64,000 nucleotides of DNA. Origin: Anthoceros angustus (taxonomy: Eukaryota > Streptophyta > Anthocerotopsida > Anthocerotales > Anthocerotaceae). How positions within the stretch are numbered: position 1 is the first letter of the stretch; each line of letters begins with the position of its first letter. This document shows, piece by piece, positions 1 to 11,180 of the stretch. The notes beneath the pieces are model-generated. The model worked only from the letters and a program-made list of their open reading frames with translations, had not been told where the DNA came from and ran no database searches. Where the stretch lies: contig MU008159.1 in assembly GCA_010909165.1 (NCBI GenBank), positions 2,418,001-2,482,000 on the forward strand. Direction: 5' to 3'. Position numbers and translations under genes: made by a program.

Positions 1-1980
1 ACTCGGCTACCGCCAACCACATCGCCACGCACACCATCGAACCATCTAGAACCCTAACTTTCAAGATTTAAACAAAGATGCACATAGGGTTATCACACTC
101 CAACACGCGCCAGCCGCCGGGGGCGGTCGGCGGTCCCACGATCACTGGCCGAGTGACCTCTTGCTCGCTTTGGCTGGTGTCCTCGGAGAAGGTCGCAATC
201 GGCTCCACTTTCCTTCATCTTGGTACGCCCACTACGATGCACTTCTTTCTTCACGCCGCTTAGTTCTCGATGTAGGTGGGTACACCTGCCTCCTCTCGCC
301 GCAAAACCATCGATCCGTCCTTGCAGCCCACACCGTGGTCCAACGCTCTCCTCGCCACCGCCATAAGACAACAAGAAGTCTCGATGGCGTCCTCGTGACG
401 ACGTCAAGCACACACGCCGTGTCGGTTCTCTTTGTTTTGAGCCCCTGCCAACGCCCACCGCCTCGGGCTTTGCTTCGCCTTTTGCTCGGATAGCCTATAA
501 TCGCTCGTGAGTTTGCTATGAGAACCGCCTTGCTTATCAAGTGATTTATTGTGCGAAGTCTCGAGATAGTTGCACAAAACCCCTTCAGTCCAACTGCGAA
601 GTTCGTGCTTTGCTGTGTCGACAAACCGACCTTATTCCATTTGGTTGTTCCTTTCAAAGTCCACCATCTTCAAGAATAAGCAGGTCCTCGATAGTGTTTG
701 ATCCGGACGCTTTTGCATCGTTTAATCTTTTGTTGCCTTGCACCTAGATCACGACACAAAACACGCGGGCTATAGAGTGGTGTCTGCAGGTCCACCACAA
801 AACCACAACCGTAAGTCACCCCTTCACCTTTGAAGCTTGTATCACGCATGCGAGTTATGCATGCCTCCTTGTGTCGGGCTTGTTTGCGAACATGCACTTA
901 CCTTGTTGAGTTGAGACTGCGCACGATGGCTCACCGCCGTTCGCCAACATCTTGCTCGACAAGCGCTTATCTCGACCTTTCTGCGTCTTCGCAATCTTTG
1001 CCATCGCCGCCAACGTTCTCTGCTTTAATCTCGATTCAATCGCTAATCCGTCAATCTCGATGCATGAATAGGCATGCCAAACATGCGGTTTGAGCATCAT
1101 CGCGTTGTCGATCACGCCCAACTCACCGTTCCGCATGCATAAACCTTTCTTATCGGCGTCTACCCTTCTATTGTTGGTCACATCGCGTATCCGCGCTCTA
1201 AATAACATCTCACATTACCGAGTTAAAGCCGAAAGCGAGGCCTGCATGCATGGACTGCGCCTCTTGATATTCTCACCCACGGTCAAGTCCTTAAACATGT
1301 TTTACTTAACCGTTTTCTTATTGGTGGAGTATATCAATATCTTAAGGTGCACAAAACCGGTGGCGTAAGTCATATCGCTTTGTGTTGCCGTAGTATATTT
1401 TCATGCGGTGGTATGCATAGCATGCCGCAGCATGCAGCAACTGCAGCATGTAGCACTCCGTGATTTTCAAAAGTTCAAGTTTGAGCATTCTTTTGTGGCC
1501 GACCGATGCTTTTATTTGTAATGGCATCCGAGAATGAGAGCAACGATGAAATGGTCGACATCCAAGAAGGTAATGATCATTTCGCCACACCCAAATCCAT
1601 TTTAGGTTGATGAATCCATGGCTAAAATGATTTTCCGAGCGACACAATAGTAGACCCAACAAACCTTAACTGGCGATCAACAACAATGTTCCCACCCATG
1701 GGGATCCAGGATATGATGACAGTCAAGTTCAAATCCTCTCATTGAGATACGAAGATAGTTGAGAAAGGTAGTACATTACAATTATCTGAATTGAATCTCG
1801 TCAACATTTCTAACTCGATACTTGTTACAGTACTTACGGAGCACACTATGTTCACATCAATGGACAAAAGGACTTGCGCTCCTTTGCAGTGCACCCAAGG
1901 AAAAAATTAAAAAGGTAAAGACTTGGTTCGCAACTTTCTAGAACTATAGAACAAAATATAGGTCTCTCGCAACTTACTAT
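1..1980. other. No recognisable gene
   Basis: Open frames here are short, mutually overlapping and lack family motifs. The only local structure I see is a run rich in GCATGC/GCAGCATG words near 1405-1455. It may be decayed repeat or intergenic DNA; nothing more specific can be supported. Confidence 0.4.
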
Positions 1981-2034
1981 GGTTGTATATGGTATATGAT
2001 ATTAAGAAGAATCTCAACAACCTCAATTAGAGTT

Positions 2035-3193
2035 GGAAACAATGACTCTGGTCCGGAGGTTTAATGGACATCAGATCTCAATTCAGTCGATTTTGGAGGT
2101 AAACAACAAACACTCAGTATTATATGTATTTGTTTACATTAATAAGTACTAATGTATTTGTTTACAGAGTGCTGCTGAACAAGTAGCTGCAGCTAAGGAA
2201 ATTAAGGAAAAAATAGAAGCAATGGATGACAAAATCAACAACACAGTCATCTCTCATCAGGTAATTAGTATTGTATATTTGTAATTAGTAATTAGTATAT
2301 TTGTAACTAGTATTTGATTTACTAATTACTGTTTTTCCAAAGGACAAAAAGAGAAAAAAAGACGAGTCAGAAGATAATGCACCAACGTATGGACCATCAA
2401 AGGAATTTGTTGACTTTGGAAAATGGATGGATAACTTTCAGTATCCACAAGTCTTCGAAGATTTTAAAAAAAGATATGTTCCCATTTGGGAACATAGCCT
2501 CAAAGATCCAAAGACCAACTGCAATGAAGATGGGTCGACAACCCTAGAGCAAAGACATGGAGATCCAAAAAGTAAGTGTTATCGGTTTATATTGTTTATA
2601 GTTTATTTGAATCGCTTTATGTAGTACTAATGAATATTTGTGTTTTGGTAATGTAGAAATATCAGCCATTGAAAATAAGGAGCTAAAAACCCAGACTTGT
2701 TGACTCATGGAAGATCCGAAACTAAAAAACATTCAAAAGGTTAGTTCAGAATAATTTCAAGTAAACAAGGAAAATATAATATTGGTATTTAAAATATGCA
2801 AATTCTAACGTTGATCTTTGCGTAACGTCAATCACATTTCCGTAGTGTGGGAAATCTTCAGCCATTGCCTCACATTAGTGAGAAAGGTATTTACGAGCAA
2901 GATCTTCTTCGACTTGAAATGGAGGTAAAATATTAACTTTTTTTGTTTGTAGTTATCAAGAATCAAAAGGAGTTGTTTGCACTATTTGAGGTTAGTATAT
3001 CATATTTACAGCGGTTAAATCTGATATGTACGATGTCTGACATTTACCATTGTCTGCAGAAATATTCCCGTTTGGACGAAATTTTCGAAATGATTAACTA
3101 TCTATCTGGACCATATAATGAACAAAGGAAGAAGTATTATTCTGAAGACAGAGCAGACCCGAAATCGCCGGTGTACACCCCTTCAATGCCAGT
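2035..3193 (+). pseudogene. Unrecognised multi-exon host gene, 3' end interrupted by the gypsy element
   Basis: Several lysine/glutamate-rich segments are bounded by good GT-AG sites in compatible phase: a segment ending 2098, then 2168-2260, 2343-2571 and 2657 onward. Later segments end at the donor after LRLEME (about 2923) and start at 3060 (KYSRLDEIFEMINYL). The second segment is helical and probably coiled-coil. I do not recognise the family. An in-frame TGA at 2701-2703 is followed by a continuing frame (LMEDPKLKNIQK), so the copy may be a pseudogene, or the stop may be a sequence error. The last segment reads to PSMPV at 3193, where the gypsy element starts. After the element at 20777 the same frame resumes and closes after EET with a TAG at 20792-20794. 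With the element in place the frame runs 12 codons into the LTR. The function is unknown. Confidence 0.45.
3189..3193. repeat. Left target-site duplication CCAGT
   Basis: CCAGT directly precedes the TG that opens the 5' LTR. The same five bases directly follow the CA that closes the 3' LTR. Five-bp duplications are typical of Ty3/gypsy integrase. Confidence 0.8.
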
Positions 3194-4508
3194 TGTGGGC
3201 TATGCACTTCCCTGGGGAGTTAGGAAATAAGTAGGGTTTCTGTTTTTTTTTTAGGATTGAAGGATAAATAAGGCGGAAAAGGAGGAATAAATTGGGGTAG
3301 CGCCGGAGGCTCGAGTATACTCCGACTCGAGTGAACAACGGACCCCGCACCACTATGGCAAGCTCCGACCGAGTAACGGATAAGTCCGAACCCACCTGTG
3401 TCAAAATAGGATAAGTACGCCAGGAAAGTAACCTAGGAGCGGAGGCGTGAGGATGACGAGGCGGCGCCACGTGACGGCCCCGAGTGGAGGTCGGGCATGC
3501 AGAGTCAGACCGTAACCTGCGAGGCCGCAGGCAGTATTCACGCCGCTGGCGCGCGGGCGTAAGGCCGCAGTAAGCGAAGCGTAGGGTCGAGGGCATGACA
3601 ACGAAGAGGCGCCTTCCGCCAGCACTTTCCACAAGCGGCCAAGAGGGAGGTCATGGCCGCGCAGCCTAACCCTCACAGCCCCTTGCGCCCGCAATCCGCT
3701 CGCGCCTTTTTGGGCGCCTTTAGAGCGTGGCGCACCGCTGGTTGGAGCAACAACGCGGGCGAAGGAGGAACATCGCGCGCCGACTCGCCAGCAGCAATAA
3801 GAGAGGAGGAGAAAGCAATGGCACCCAAAAGCCGACGGAAGTCTGGGAGCCATGGACCGTGGAGCGCAACATTGTGACCCGCGCTATCCGGACTTCGGGC
3901 CCCGAGGAGGAAGCGGAATTGGTGCAGAGTGGCATCCGGACGTGTTCCAAATGGTCTCGACCTTTGACAACGCTACCTAGTCCGGAGTTTGCCCGAAGAT
4001 GCAAGGGCGATCAACAAGGAGGTCCGATCCAAGAACCTCCGGAGGACTCGAGGCGATGGACCTTGAGGTCCCGAGGATGGCCTACAACCGCCTCAAGGAG
4101 GAAGAAGGGGGTGCCGAGCCCCTTAAGGCGGAAGATAGGGCCGCCACGGGCGGCGTCGAGGCTCGAACGCAGCGACAACCAACGGATGGTTGATATCCGA
4201 TCCGCCGGATACGAGTAAGGCGGTAGCCCGGATCATTGTCCATTGAACTCGCCACCAAGGTGGATCACCTTGGTGATAACTCGCTGGTATTCTCGCATGC
4301 GCCCAATGGGAAGAGAGCGGACTGGGAAGGATTATCTTCGCCCGGTCGCCAGAGGCACGCAAGCTAAGGAGCGAGAAGCCTCGCTTATCGGGCCGACCCC
4401 ATACCGATTCATGTATGGGGACATTTCGAGCCTCAAGGAGGGAGAGCTTGAGCGGCGCCCAAGGGGCCGGAGGCCCCGCTGTAAGTAGAGCGTGCAAGGG
4501 CGCCTGAG

Positions 4509-5993
4509 GTGGGGGTCGCCCTTCAAGACCAAGCGGACTCGGAGGAGGACGATCGAGGATTCCTGACTCACGCCCTGAGCGAACCCCTCACCACCTGTGG
4601 AAGTTTGGGAGGCGATTCCCCTTCCTCCTTTTGGTGCCCTCCGAGCACCGACAGTGAGGGAGCCGATGCCGGAGGGCGCTGGCGGCCCGCACCGGCTGCA
4701 AAAGCCCAACAACCACGACGGCCGCCGAGCCCCGACGAACTCAACGGAGCCAAGAGCGGAAGACGTGCCGCTTACCAACGCAAAGACCTCAAGGTGCCGG
4801 ACTTACCCCGCCACCTGAGTGGCAAGAGGTCAAGAGGCGTAAGGAGGCGTAAAGGGACGTGGCAAGGAGGAGGTCAGCAGCCCCACCTCGAGCCGGCCTG
4901 CCCCGGCTGTGAAGGGGCAAAAGAGCTTGCTCCCGACCCCTCACCTCCTCCGAGCCCTGTGGAGAAAGAGGGCACAAAGGAGTTAGAGGCCAAGAGGGCC
5001 AAGAGGGTGAGACTGACCACCACTGTGACCCGAGGGTCCCGATTAGGTCCGAGAACCCACCGACTTACTCCGGCATGGGTATGGAGGTCCTGGATCGAGA
5101 AATGCCGGCCCCACTACGGACTTTGTGGGGGCCTCACGGCCGTGGAAGAAACACGAGTCGCTACCGCCATGGACGGAATGCTTTGGGGTCTCGTGGTACA
5201 GGAGAAGACCTGTGAAGTGGAGGCCACCCGAGGAGGATGGTGGAACCCAAGAGCAAGGCGGCCGAGGGGCAAAGGAAAGGCGGAGTCCCTCGCCGATCGA
5301 GGAAGGGAAACGCCGGTGGCGGAGCGCGAGGCCCGGTTCACAGATCAAGGTTCTTCACCAGGCGAACACAAGCAAGCCTGGAGGCCCAAGCGGCGGAGGA
5401 CCTTGCTGCGAAGAGGGAAGCGCAGAGGCGGAAGAGGCCCGGCACAAGCAGAGAGCTCGGGACGCGGAGGCGGCCCGGCCAGAGCCAAGTGGGCGAGGCC
5501 TGTAAAGGCGGCGAGCGGAAGTCAAGGCAAGAGCGACCGGATCACTGCTGACGGATCGAACCGGTGGAAAGAGTCAAGAAAGACAGGAGATTCCAGTACC
5601 GGGCAGGCATGGGAAAGAAAAAGGAGCTACAACCCAAGATGCGCTGGAGCAGCAGTGATTCTCAACGAGAGAATCCACCGAGCACGAAAGAGTGCAGCCC
5701 AGCCCGGCCTCAAGACGGAGGAAAATCGCGACTATCCAAGGAGTTGGACGCTGCTGTGCTGCAAAGGAGCCGGAGGAAGTCCGAGCCTGACGGAGGTATC
5801 CGACCGCCTGAGAGGGAGTCATGGAGCTAAAGGCCGAATGAACGGAGGAGCGCGAGCACCGAAGCGTAAAAGAAGCCGGTCCACCGAAAAGGCGGAAGGG
5901 AACGCCGCGCTATGGCGGGTAAGCTGGAAAGGAAACGACGGAGCCGAGTGGAAAGGGAGCAATGTGCAGGAGGTGACCGAGGCCGCCTTGTAG
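4509..5993 (+). CDS. 494-codon sense ORF inside the 5' LTR, function unknown
   Basis: This uninterrupted frame lies in the putative U3 of the LTR and encodes a strongly basic, Arg/Gly/Glu/Ala-rich product. A CPGCEGAKELAPDP segment followed by KELEAKRAKRVR recurs in the 3' LTR copies (for example 16922-17323), where frames are broken by small indels. No known retroelement domain is visible. It could be a decayed extra ORF carried by the LTR, a captured host fragment, or only a by-product of stop-poor purine-rich DNA. I lean to the last two but cannot decide. It is not confidently a gene. Confidence 0.25.
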   Translation: MGVALQDQADSEEDDRGFLTHALSEPLTTCGSLGGDSPSSFWCPPSTDSEGADAGGRWRPAPAAKAQQPRRPPSPDELNGAKSGRRAAYQRKDLKVPDLPRHLSGKRSRGVRRRKGTWQGGGQQPHLEPACPGCEGAKELAPDPSPPPSPVEKEGTKELEAKRAKRVRLTTTVTRGSRLGPRTHRLTPAWVWRSWIEKCRPHYGLCGGLTAVEETRVATAMDGMLWGLVVQEKTCEVEATRGGWWNPRARRPRGKGKAESLADRGRETPVAEREARFTDQGSSPGEHKQAWRPKRRRTLLRRGKRRGGRGPAQAESSGRGGGPARAKWARPVKAASGSQGKSDRITADGSNRWKESRKTGDSSTGQAWERKRSYNPRCAGAAVILNERIHRARKSAAQPGLKTEENRDYPRSWTLLCCKGAGGSPSLTEVSDRLRGSHGAKGRMNGGARAPKRKRSRSTEKAEGNAALWRVSWKGNDGAEWKGSNVQEVTEAAL

Positions 5994-6409
5994 CCTCGCG
6001 TGATACCCGCCCACCACAACTGGGCAGAGAGGTGGCCCAACAAGCCGGCAAAAGACGCCCCCCCTAACACTTATGGCGGAGGGAGTATCGGTGCCCGCAC
6101 ACGGAAGAGGCACCAACAAGTCGATCTGACTTTGCCTATTACCACGCTCCGTGAAGCCTCGACTCACAAACGACGGACCGGAAGGCTCAAGGAGATGAAG
6201 GCCACGGACAGGACCCTAGTGGCCCCTGCTTGAGATGACGGAGCGAGAGGAGCAACCGGAGGAGCAGTAACGAGGGAGCGCGATGCGATCGAGGTAAGCA
6301 CCCCGCACCTCACCATGGAAGGAGGGGCCAACGAAGGAGCCACGGCGATCGGGAACATGGAGGACTTCGAGGAGAGCCACGGAGGAGTCCCGTGAGGGAG
6401 GAAACCCGG

Positions 6410-6530
6410 TGGAGTCCGACTTTGTCCGGACCCCAGAGGGAGGCAAGTCCGGACTCAAGTCCGGACCACAAGTCCGACCAAGTCCGGACTGAACCGGACC
6501 GAGGTCCGAAGACAAGGTCGACCACCGCCG
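6410..6530. repeat. Cluster of TCCGGA palindromic words, 5' LTR
   Basis: GTCCGGAC/AGTCCGGACC words recur at spacings of roughly 10-25 bp, many joined by short CCACAAG or CGAGG linkers. The same cluster is expanded in the 3' LTR (about 14670-14800, 18850-18960 and 19545-19830). The position upstream of the promoter-like block suggests repeated U3 regulatory or structural subrepeats. Confidence 0.7.
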
Positions 6531-6880
6531 GACCTGTGTTAAGCCGACTCAAGTTCGTGGAGTCGAGACAGACTCGAGGACCGGGTCAAGGCAAGAAGGA
6601 GGAGCCCCTTCGACTTACGCTTAGGGGAGCCGATAGGGCCCCACCGGCCAAGGACCTGTGGAGGCCGGAGGATGACGTTGCGGCGGTTGTCGACCGCCAG
6701 AGCCCAACCCGATGTGATTCCGGGAGAGAGGGGCCTCACGGATCATCCGATTGCGCACCACAACGCTGTGACGGGGATTGACCACCCATTCCGAGGGGGC
6801 TCAGACCTTCCCACACAACAAGGAGAGGGGGAGAATAGGTAGGCGTCGATTAGGTATACCGAAATGCTATCACCGTAATA

Positions 6881-6920
6881 GGGGTGTAATAAAGACGCCT
6901 TGGGCGCAGATAAGAGGGCC
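6881..6920 (+). promoter_or_regulatory. LTR promoter/poly(A)-signal-like block
   Basis: GGGGTGTAATAAAG is followed about 20 bp later by GATAAGAGGG. In the 3' LTR copies the second word reads GATATAAGAG, a TATA-box-like motif. The block is followed by a conserved tract (TTGGTGTTGATG, CTTCTTGCTAACGTGAG) that could be R-U5. The assignment rests on position and motif only. Confidence 0.5.
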
Positions 6921-7475
6921 GCCCTAGTAAAGCATCATCTTGGTGTTGATGCCGCTGCCTGCACCTTTGTGAGTCTTCTTGCTAACGTGAGTCCCGAGTC
7001 ACCAGCACGGCTACCCGGGAGATTGATCAAGGTCCCGTGACTTAACGCGCTGTGGTGTGCGTGGAAGGGTGACCGTGATCCGTCGAGCCGCGTCCGACAC
7101 CGAACGGACGAACGTGTGAGCCGAGGAACTCCGGAGGGTGTAGAGCCCGGACGAGAGCCCGGAACGAGAGGAGGTCCGGATCACAGAACTGCTTTTCTAA
7201 GATCAAGAGTGTAGCGTGAGAGGAGAGAGAGAAAGGATGGATGCGTGAGGATGCGTGAACGATACGGACGCGAACGGGTCTAAACGCTTGGCCATACCGG
7301 CTCGACGGTGAACGCCAGAGTAGTTAGAGTATGTGTGTGTGAGACCGAACGAGCGCTAAGGACGTAAGAATCACCAAACGCGTAAACGGGCCTATCATTC
7401 CCTTTGGGAACGGACTTCTTCCTACAACGACACGGATTGCGGCGCCGGCCGCCAAAGAAAAGTCCCGCCACATTT

Positions 7476-7490
7476 TGGCGCTGCCGGGAA
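7476..7490 (+). other. Primer binding site, tRNA-Asp-like
   Basis: TGGCGCTGCCGGGAA begins three bases after the LTR end. It matches the plant tRNA-Asp complement commonly seen in gypsy elements (TGGCGCCGTTGCCGGGGA) apart from a small internal deletion, in keeping with the other small deletions in this element. Confidence 0.7.
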
Positions 7491-7538
7491 TGAAATCGGT
7501 CCGTGGTGCCGCAGTGCGCCCTTAGGAAGAGAAGGTGA

Positions 7539-9160
7539 ATGCGTGGCGGTCGAGCGACGGTCAAGAGTGAACCGCCGGAGGAGGACGTGGTCACTGCTCT
7601 CCGAGCCGTGGAGAGGAGAGACGCCAAACCCAACGAGAGAGCACCGATCGAGGAGGGAGAACGTGGTCGAATTGTCGACCAAGACGAGTACGGGTACAAG
7701 GGACGCCAACGGAAGAAGGTAGGATGCCCCACGCCTAACCCATCGATGGCGCAGCCCATGGCCCCTACCGACCAAACAAGCGCATCTATATTCGGAGGGA
7801 AGAAGGAGCGGATGCGAGACCTTTGTGGAGGACTGTCCAAAGCCAACTTCAACGGAGAGGGAGTCGACGCGCAGCCTCATCCAGCCAAGGGGTTCTCCGA
7901 GGACACCGCTCAATGGTATCGGAGAAAGTACCGACCACCGGAGAATGCCCCACCCGCCTCGCTTGAAGCTTTGAAAATGCCTTCTTAGAACGGTTTCGAG
8001 GGATCACCGTGAGGTATGTATATCAAAGTTGCTGGTCACATCGAGCGTTTCTATGCCCCGAGGATCGAGATCCAACCCATACCACGATGCAAGCGACGGG
8101 TTCGGTTCGGCCTAGCCAAACCATGTGCACGCCCCGCCGCCGAGAAGGACGTGGCAAGGTCGAGGCCGAAAACTACGAGGAATCGCTACATCGAGGAGGA
8201 TAAAGAAATCCAAGGAGGCAAGAAGAAGAAGAAGAAACGGGTTCGACTGAGGAGGAAGAGTCTTGTGAGGAGGAGGAAGACCAATCGGAGGTGTCTTCGA
8301 GGAGGAGCAGTCCAAGAAGAGACGGAGGTCTCTAGCGAGGAAGAGTATCCCGCAAGAAGAAGAGCAAGAAGGCCCGCCAAAAAGAAGCTGGTAAGAAGGA
8401 GGTGGTGACACCAAGACCGTCCGAGAAGCTCCACCGGACCCGACCCCTCAAAGGAGGTAGCAGTCCGGGAGGACCGGAAAAAGTGATAAAGAGAGTAGAG
8501 GACCCGCGATAAACTGTGTTAAGGACCGAGGGCGGAAAACACCGACCACGGCGAACGATCGTGTGCCGGTGCCAAGAACACGGCCATTCGAAGTCCAACC
8601 GCCTCAAGGCCGGTGCATCAAGGACTACGAATACGAGGAGGAGGCCGAGGAGCAATGGGAAGAGGCCTCAGTGGGAAGCCCTCCGGGCCGCGATATCCCA
8701 AAACCATGTATCCGCCAACCGGAGGTCCGTCAATACAACGAGCCCCACCGATGCAAAGACCGCATGGGAGCCCTTCGTATCCTCCGACGGCCGCGGGTCT
8801 GCTGGAACCGGGAATCTCGCCATTACTCCAACGCGTCCGCACTCAACGAGGCAGGTAATGGGGACTTCGAGCCGTGGTGGCGATCGCAAGGCCGGGCATA
8901 TGACAAGACGCTATGTCCCAACCCCGCACAAGGACGGTACGATATGCCACACCAAGCGGAGAACCCCGACCACCAACGCCACCTCCTAAGATCTACTGCA
9001 CGGCAAGTCAAGATGCTCTGGGCCATGGAGTGGGAAGAGATTCCCAGGTACGCGAGATGGAAAGAACAAGAAGGGGTGGGGGTGTCAAAGGAAGGGAGTC
9101 ATGGAAATCTTGAGGTGTCTACTGAGTCAAGGAAGGAGCGACGAGAAAGGCGCCATTGAA
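7539..9160 (+). pseudogene. gag remnant of the gypsy element
   Basis: The region between the primer site and the protease holds broken sense frames (7539-7988, 8016-8408, 8563-9159), with lysine/arginine-rich and glutamate-rich stretches. A CWNRESRHYSNAS-like string near 8800-8845 resembles a CCHC zinc knuckle that has lost cysteines. The frames are joined only by frameshifts, so no functional Gag is encoded. Assignment to gag is by position and the decayed knuckle. Confidence 0.5.
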
Positions 9161-9629
9161 GAAGAACAAGATCGAGGAAGCGCCGACGCCGAGGAAGGCA
9201 ATCAAACCAAATACCAGCAGAGGATCCGACCGATGAAGGAGGGCCGGGACGGCAGCCGGAGGACTCAAGGAAGTTCTCCGACAGATGGGAGAAGGGAACG
9301 GTGCCTCCCGCGACGGCCGACGTTAGCTTCCACGGACGTAGTCCGGAGGTGACCGAGATGTTGCAGAGGAAATGCGCAAGCATCCGGAGAATACCGTAAC
9401 AAAGTGACCCGGGAGAGGATGAGGACGCAGCAGGATCCTCGATTGGGGTAGAAGCCTCCCTTTAATGTGGCGGACCGATGATGAATCGCAGCACCTTGTG
9501 TCCTTTCGACACCGAGGATAACCCAACCGGCAAGAGGTCCGTCGGGCCGTTAGGGGAAACCCACCGTGAGCACCAAAGCCGTGAAGGGTAGCAGGGAAGT
9601 GAGGGTGGTGTCCCATACGACCTGTGGGC

Positions 9630-9850
9630 CAGGTACAAGTGGAGATTGGATGTATCATCAAGGATGTACTGCTGGACACGGGTCCGAGTCAACCTCATCA
9701 TCAAGCCACGGCACGAAAATTGGGCTTCACATCCTTCAACCTCAACGAAGACTCGAGAATGGCGTATATGTCAAGAAGAGATCCGCGGGAGTTAACCGAG
9801 TCTTGGCCACCATAGCCGCACCCTACAAACCGGATTTTGTTGTGATCAAA
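9630..9850 (+). pseudogene. Retropepsin (aspartic protease) remnant
   Basis: The frame from 9624 reads VQVEIGCIIKDVLLDTG, the beta-strand and DTG catalytic triad of a retroviral-type protease, followed by KLGFTSFNL. The frame shifts immediately after the DTG segment, so the domain is inactive as read. It lies between gag and RT as in gypsy elements. Confidence 0.7.
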
Positions 9851-10539
9851 CCGCCGACCATTAGGGTATGAGGTGTTGGGCGGCCATGGTTGGCCTGCAT
9901 AAGCTACACTTTGGAAGGAAGGAGATTCACTTCGGTGGACGGGACCCTAAGGTGCAGAAGGAGGGTTGCTATCACCGGAGCAAGGACACCTATTGTGGGA
10001 AACCGAGGAGCACTACCGAGGGTATACCTCAAATGGAGGACTAATCGGGCGACGAACAAGATAGTTCCGAGGAGGCGACTTTCGCCAAGATCCGCCGGGT
10101 CCGAGGAGGAGATGGACTACCGGATGCCTTTGGCGGAAGTGGTTGATTGAGTAAACGCCACAACGGGCCGGAGGAAGGAAGTGAAGAGGAGGTCGGACCA
10201 AAGACAAGGGGAGACAACAAGAGTCGGACCAAGGAAAAGCTGACATCAAGGAGTAACACGATTCACCTCCGACGAGCTCTTCAGAATGGGGATGCGAGAG
10301 GACGATCCCCGAGGAGGACGAGGGGTTTGGACGCATGAGGCAAAGACGGAACGGGAGACGGTGAACCCGGACGACGTGGAAGAAGTGGAGGTCCGCCAGC
10401 AAATTCTCAAGTTTAAGAAAGGCATGCCTCCGACCAAGGAAGGACTAAAGCTGGGGAGTTTTATGAGGTGTTCGCTCAAGGTCACGACATGAAGGGCATT
10501 CAAGAAGTGGGAGAGCATAAGATCGATTTGAAGCCGTGA

Positions 10540-10800
10540 GCGTGCCAGAATCCAATACAAGCTCAACCCCAAGTATTCGATCAAGGTGAAGGAGGTCCTT
10601 GATAAGTACCGGAGACATCATTTTCCCCATCGTCAGCAGTGTGGGTCGCGATGTGGTGGTTCCCAAGAAAGCAGCCAGGACAAATTCGGGTATGCCAAGA
10701 TTGGAGGAAGCTCAAGCGGAGAAGGACCACTTCCGATGCCATTCGTGACGACATTTTGGACAAGGTGGCCAGACGGACTACTTACGGATGGGTAGGCTTG
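10540..10800 (+). pseudogene. Reverse transcriptase N-terminal remnant
   Basis: Across two or three frames the sequence reads NPKYSIKVKEVLDKY, then FPIVSSVWVS with VVVPKKAA, then RLEEAQAEKDHFP. This is the start of a gypsy RT (fingers region through the xPLPF motif). The YxDD catalytic core and RNase H are absent; the reading jumps directly to integrase sequence near 10850. A deletion of about 1.5-2 kb of pol is therefore implied. Confidence 0.7.
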
Positions 10801-10854
10801 GGACAAACGGACTCCTAAATACGTGCCAAATTTGCCGAGAGAACCTCATAACCC

Positions 10855-11180
10855 ACGGATGTCATGATTGGTAAGTGATAGAGGACCCATTTCCTTAATG
10901 ATGTGGTGGCGCCATGGAGATATTTCGGCATCAATCATCGCAAGACGGCACCCTACAATCCTAAGGCCAATGGGGTGAGAGAAGACAAATGGGCTCATCT
11001 GGGATTGAATAAACTCACAGGAACTCGCCCATGGGGCAAGCGCCATCCACTTGGTGGGCGTGAGAGAGGTGACCACAGCGGACCCCGCTTCTTGACCTCG
11101 GACACTCTCCGTAATGCTGGAGTTTGAAGTGCCCACTTTTAGGTAATGATGGAAGGAGCGGAGAGGAAAAGCTCGGCGAC
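10855..11180 (+). pseudogene. Integrase core remnant
   Basis: Segments reading SDRGPISLMMW in one frame, and YFGINHRKTAPYNPKANG in another (10915-10975), match the catalytic core of Ty3-type integrases (SDxGxxF ... H/K-TxPYxPQxNG). Frame changes occur within the core. The sequence between it and the 3' LTR (to 11484) is low-quality coding, with a purine-rich stretch GATGAGAAAGAG at 11471-11482 that may be the polypurine tract. Confidence 0.7.

Larger units (their letters stand above)
3194..7472 (+). repeat. 5' LTR, about 4.28 kb
   Basis: It starts TGTGGGCTATGCAC and ends GTCCCGCCACA just before the primer binding site. Its start is repeated near 11485 and its end at 20766-20776. Most of its length is purine-rich and GC-rich. 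Near the 3' part lie a cluster of TCCGGA palindromes and an AATAAA-like/TATA-like block, matching U3-R-U5 order. An LTR over 4 kb is long for plant gypsy elements. Confidence 0.8.

Noticed and set aside
1-460. Overlapping ORFs of 110-121 codons on both strands
   Set aside because: They overlap each other, with no family motif, splice context or repeat support.
3401-3853. Minus-strand ORFs inside the LTR (about 150 codons)
   Set aside because: Shadows of GC-rich purine/pyrimidine-skewed LTR sequence; not kept in the other LTR copies.
6410-6530. CRISPR-like array of palindromic repeats
   Set aside because: Words are short (8-10 bp), linkers are not unique spacers, and the DNA is a plant LTR.
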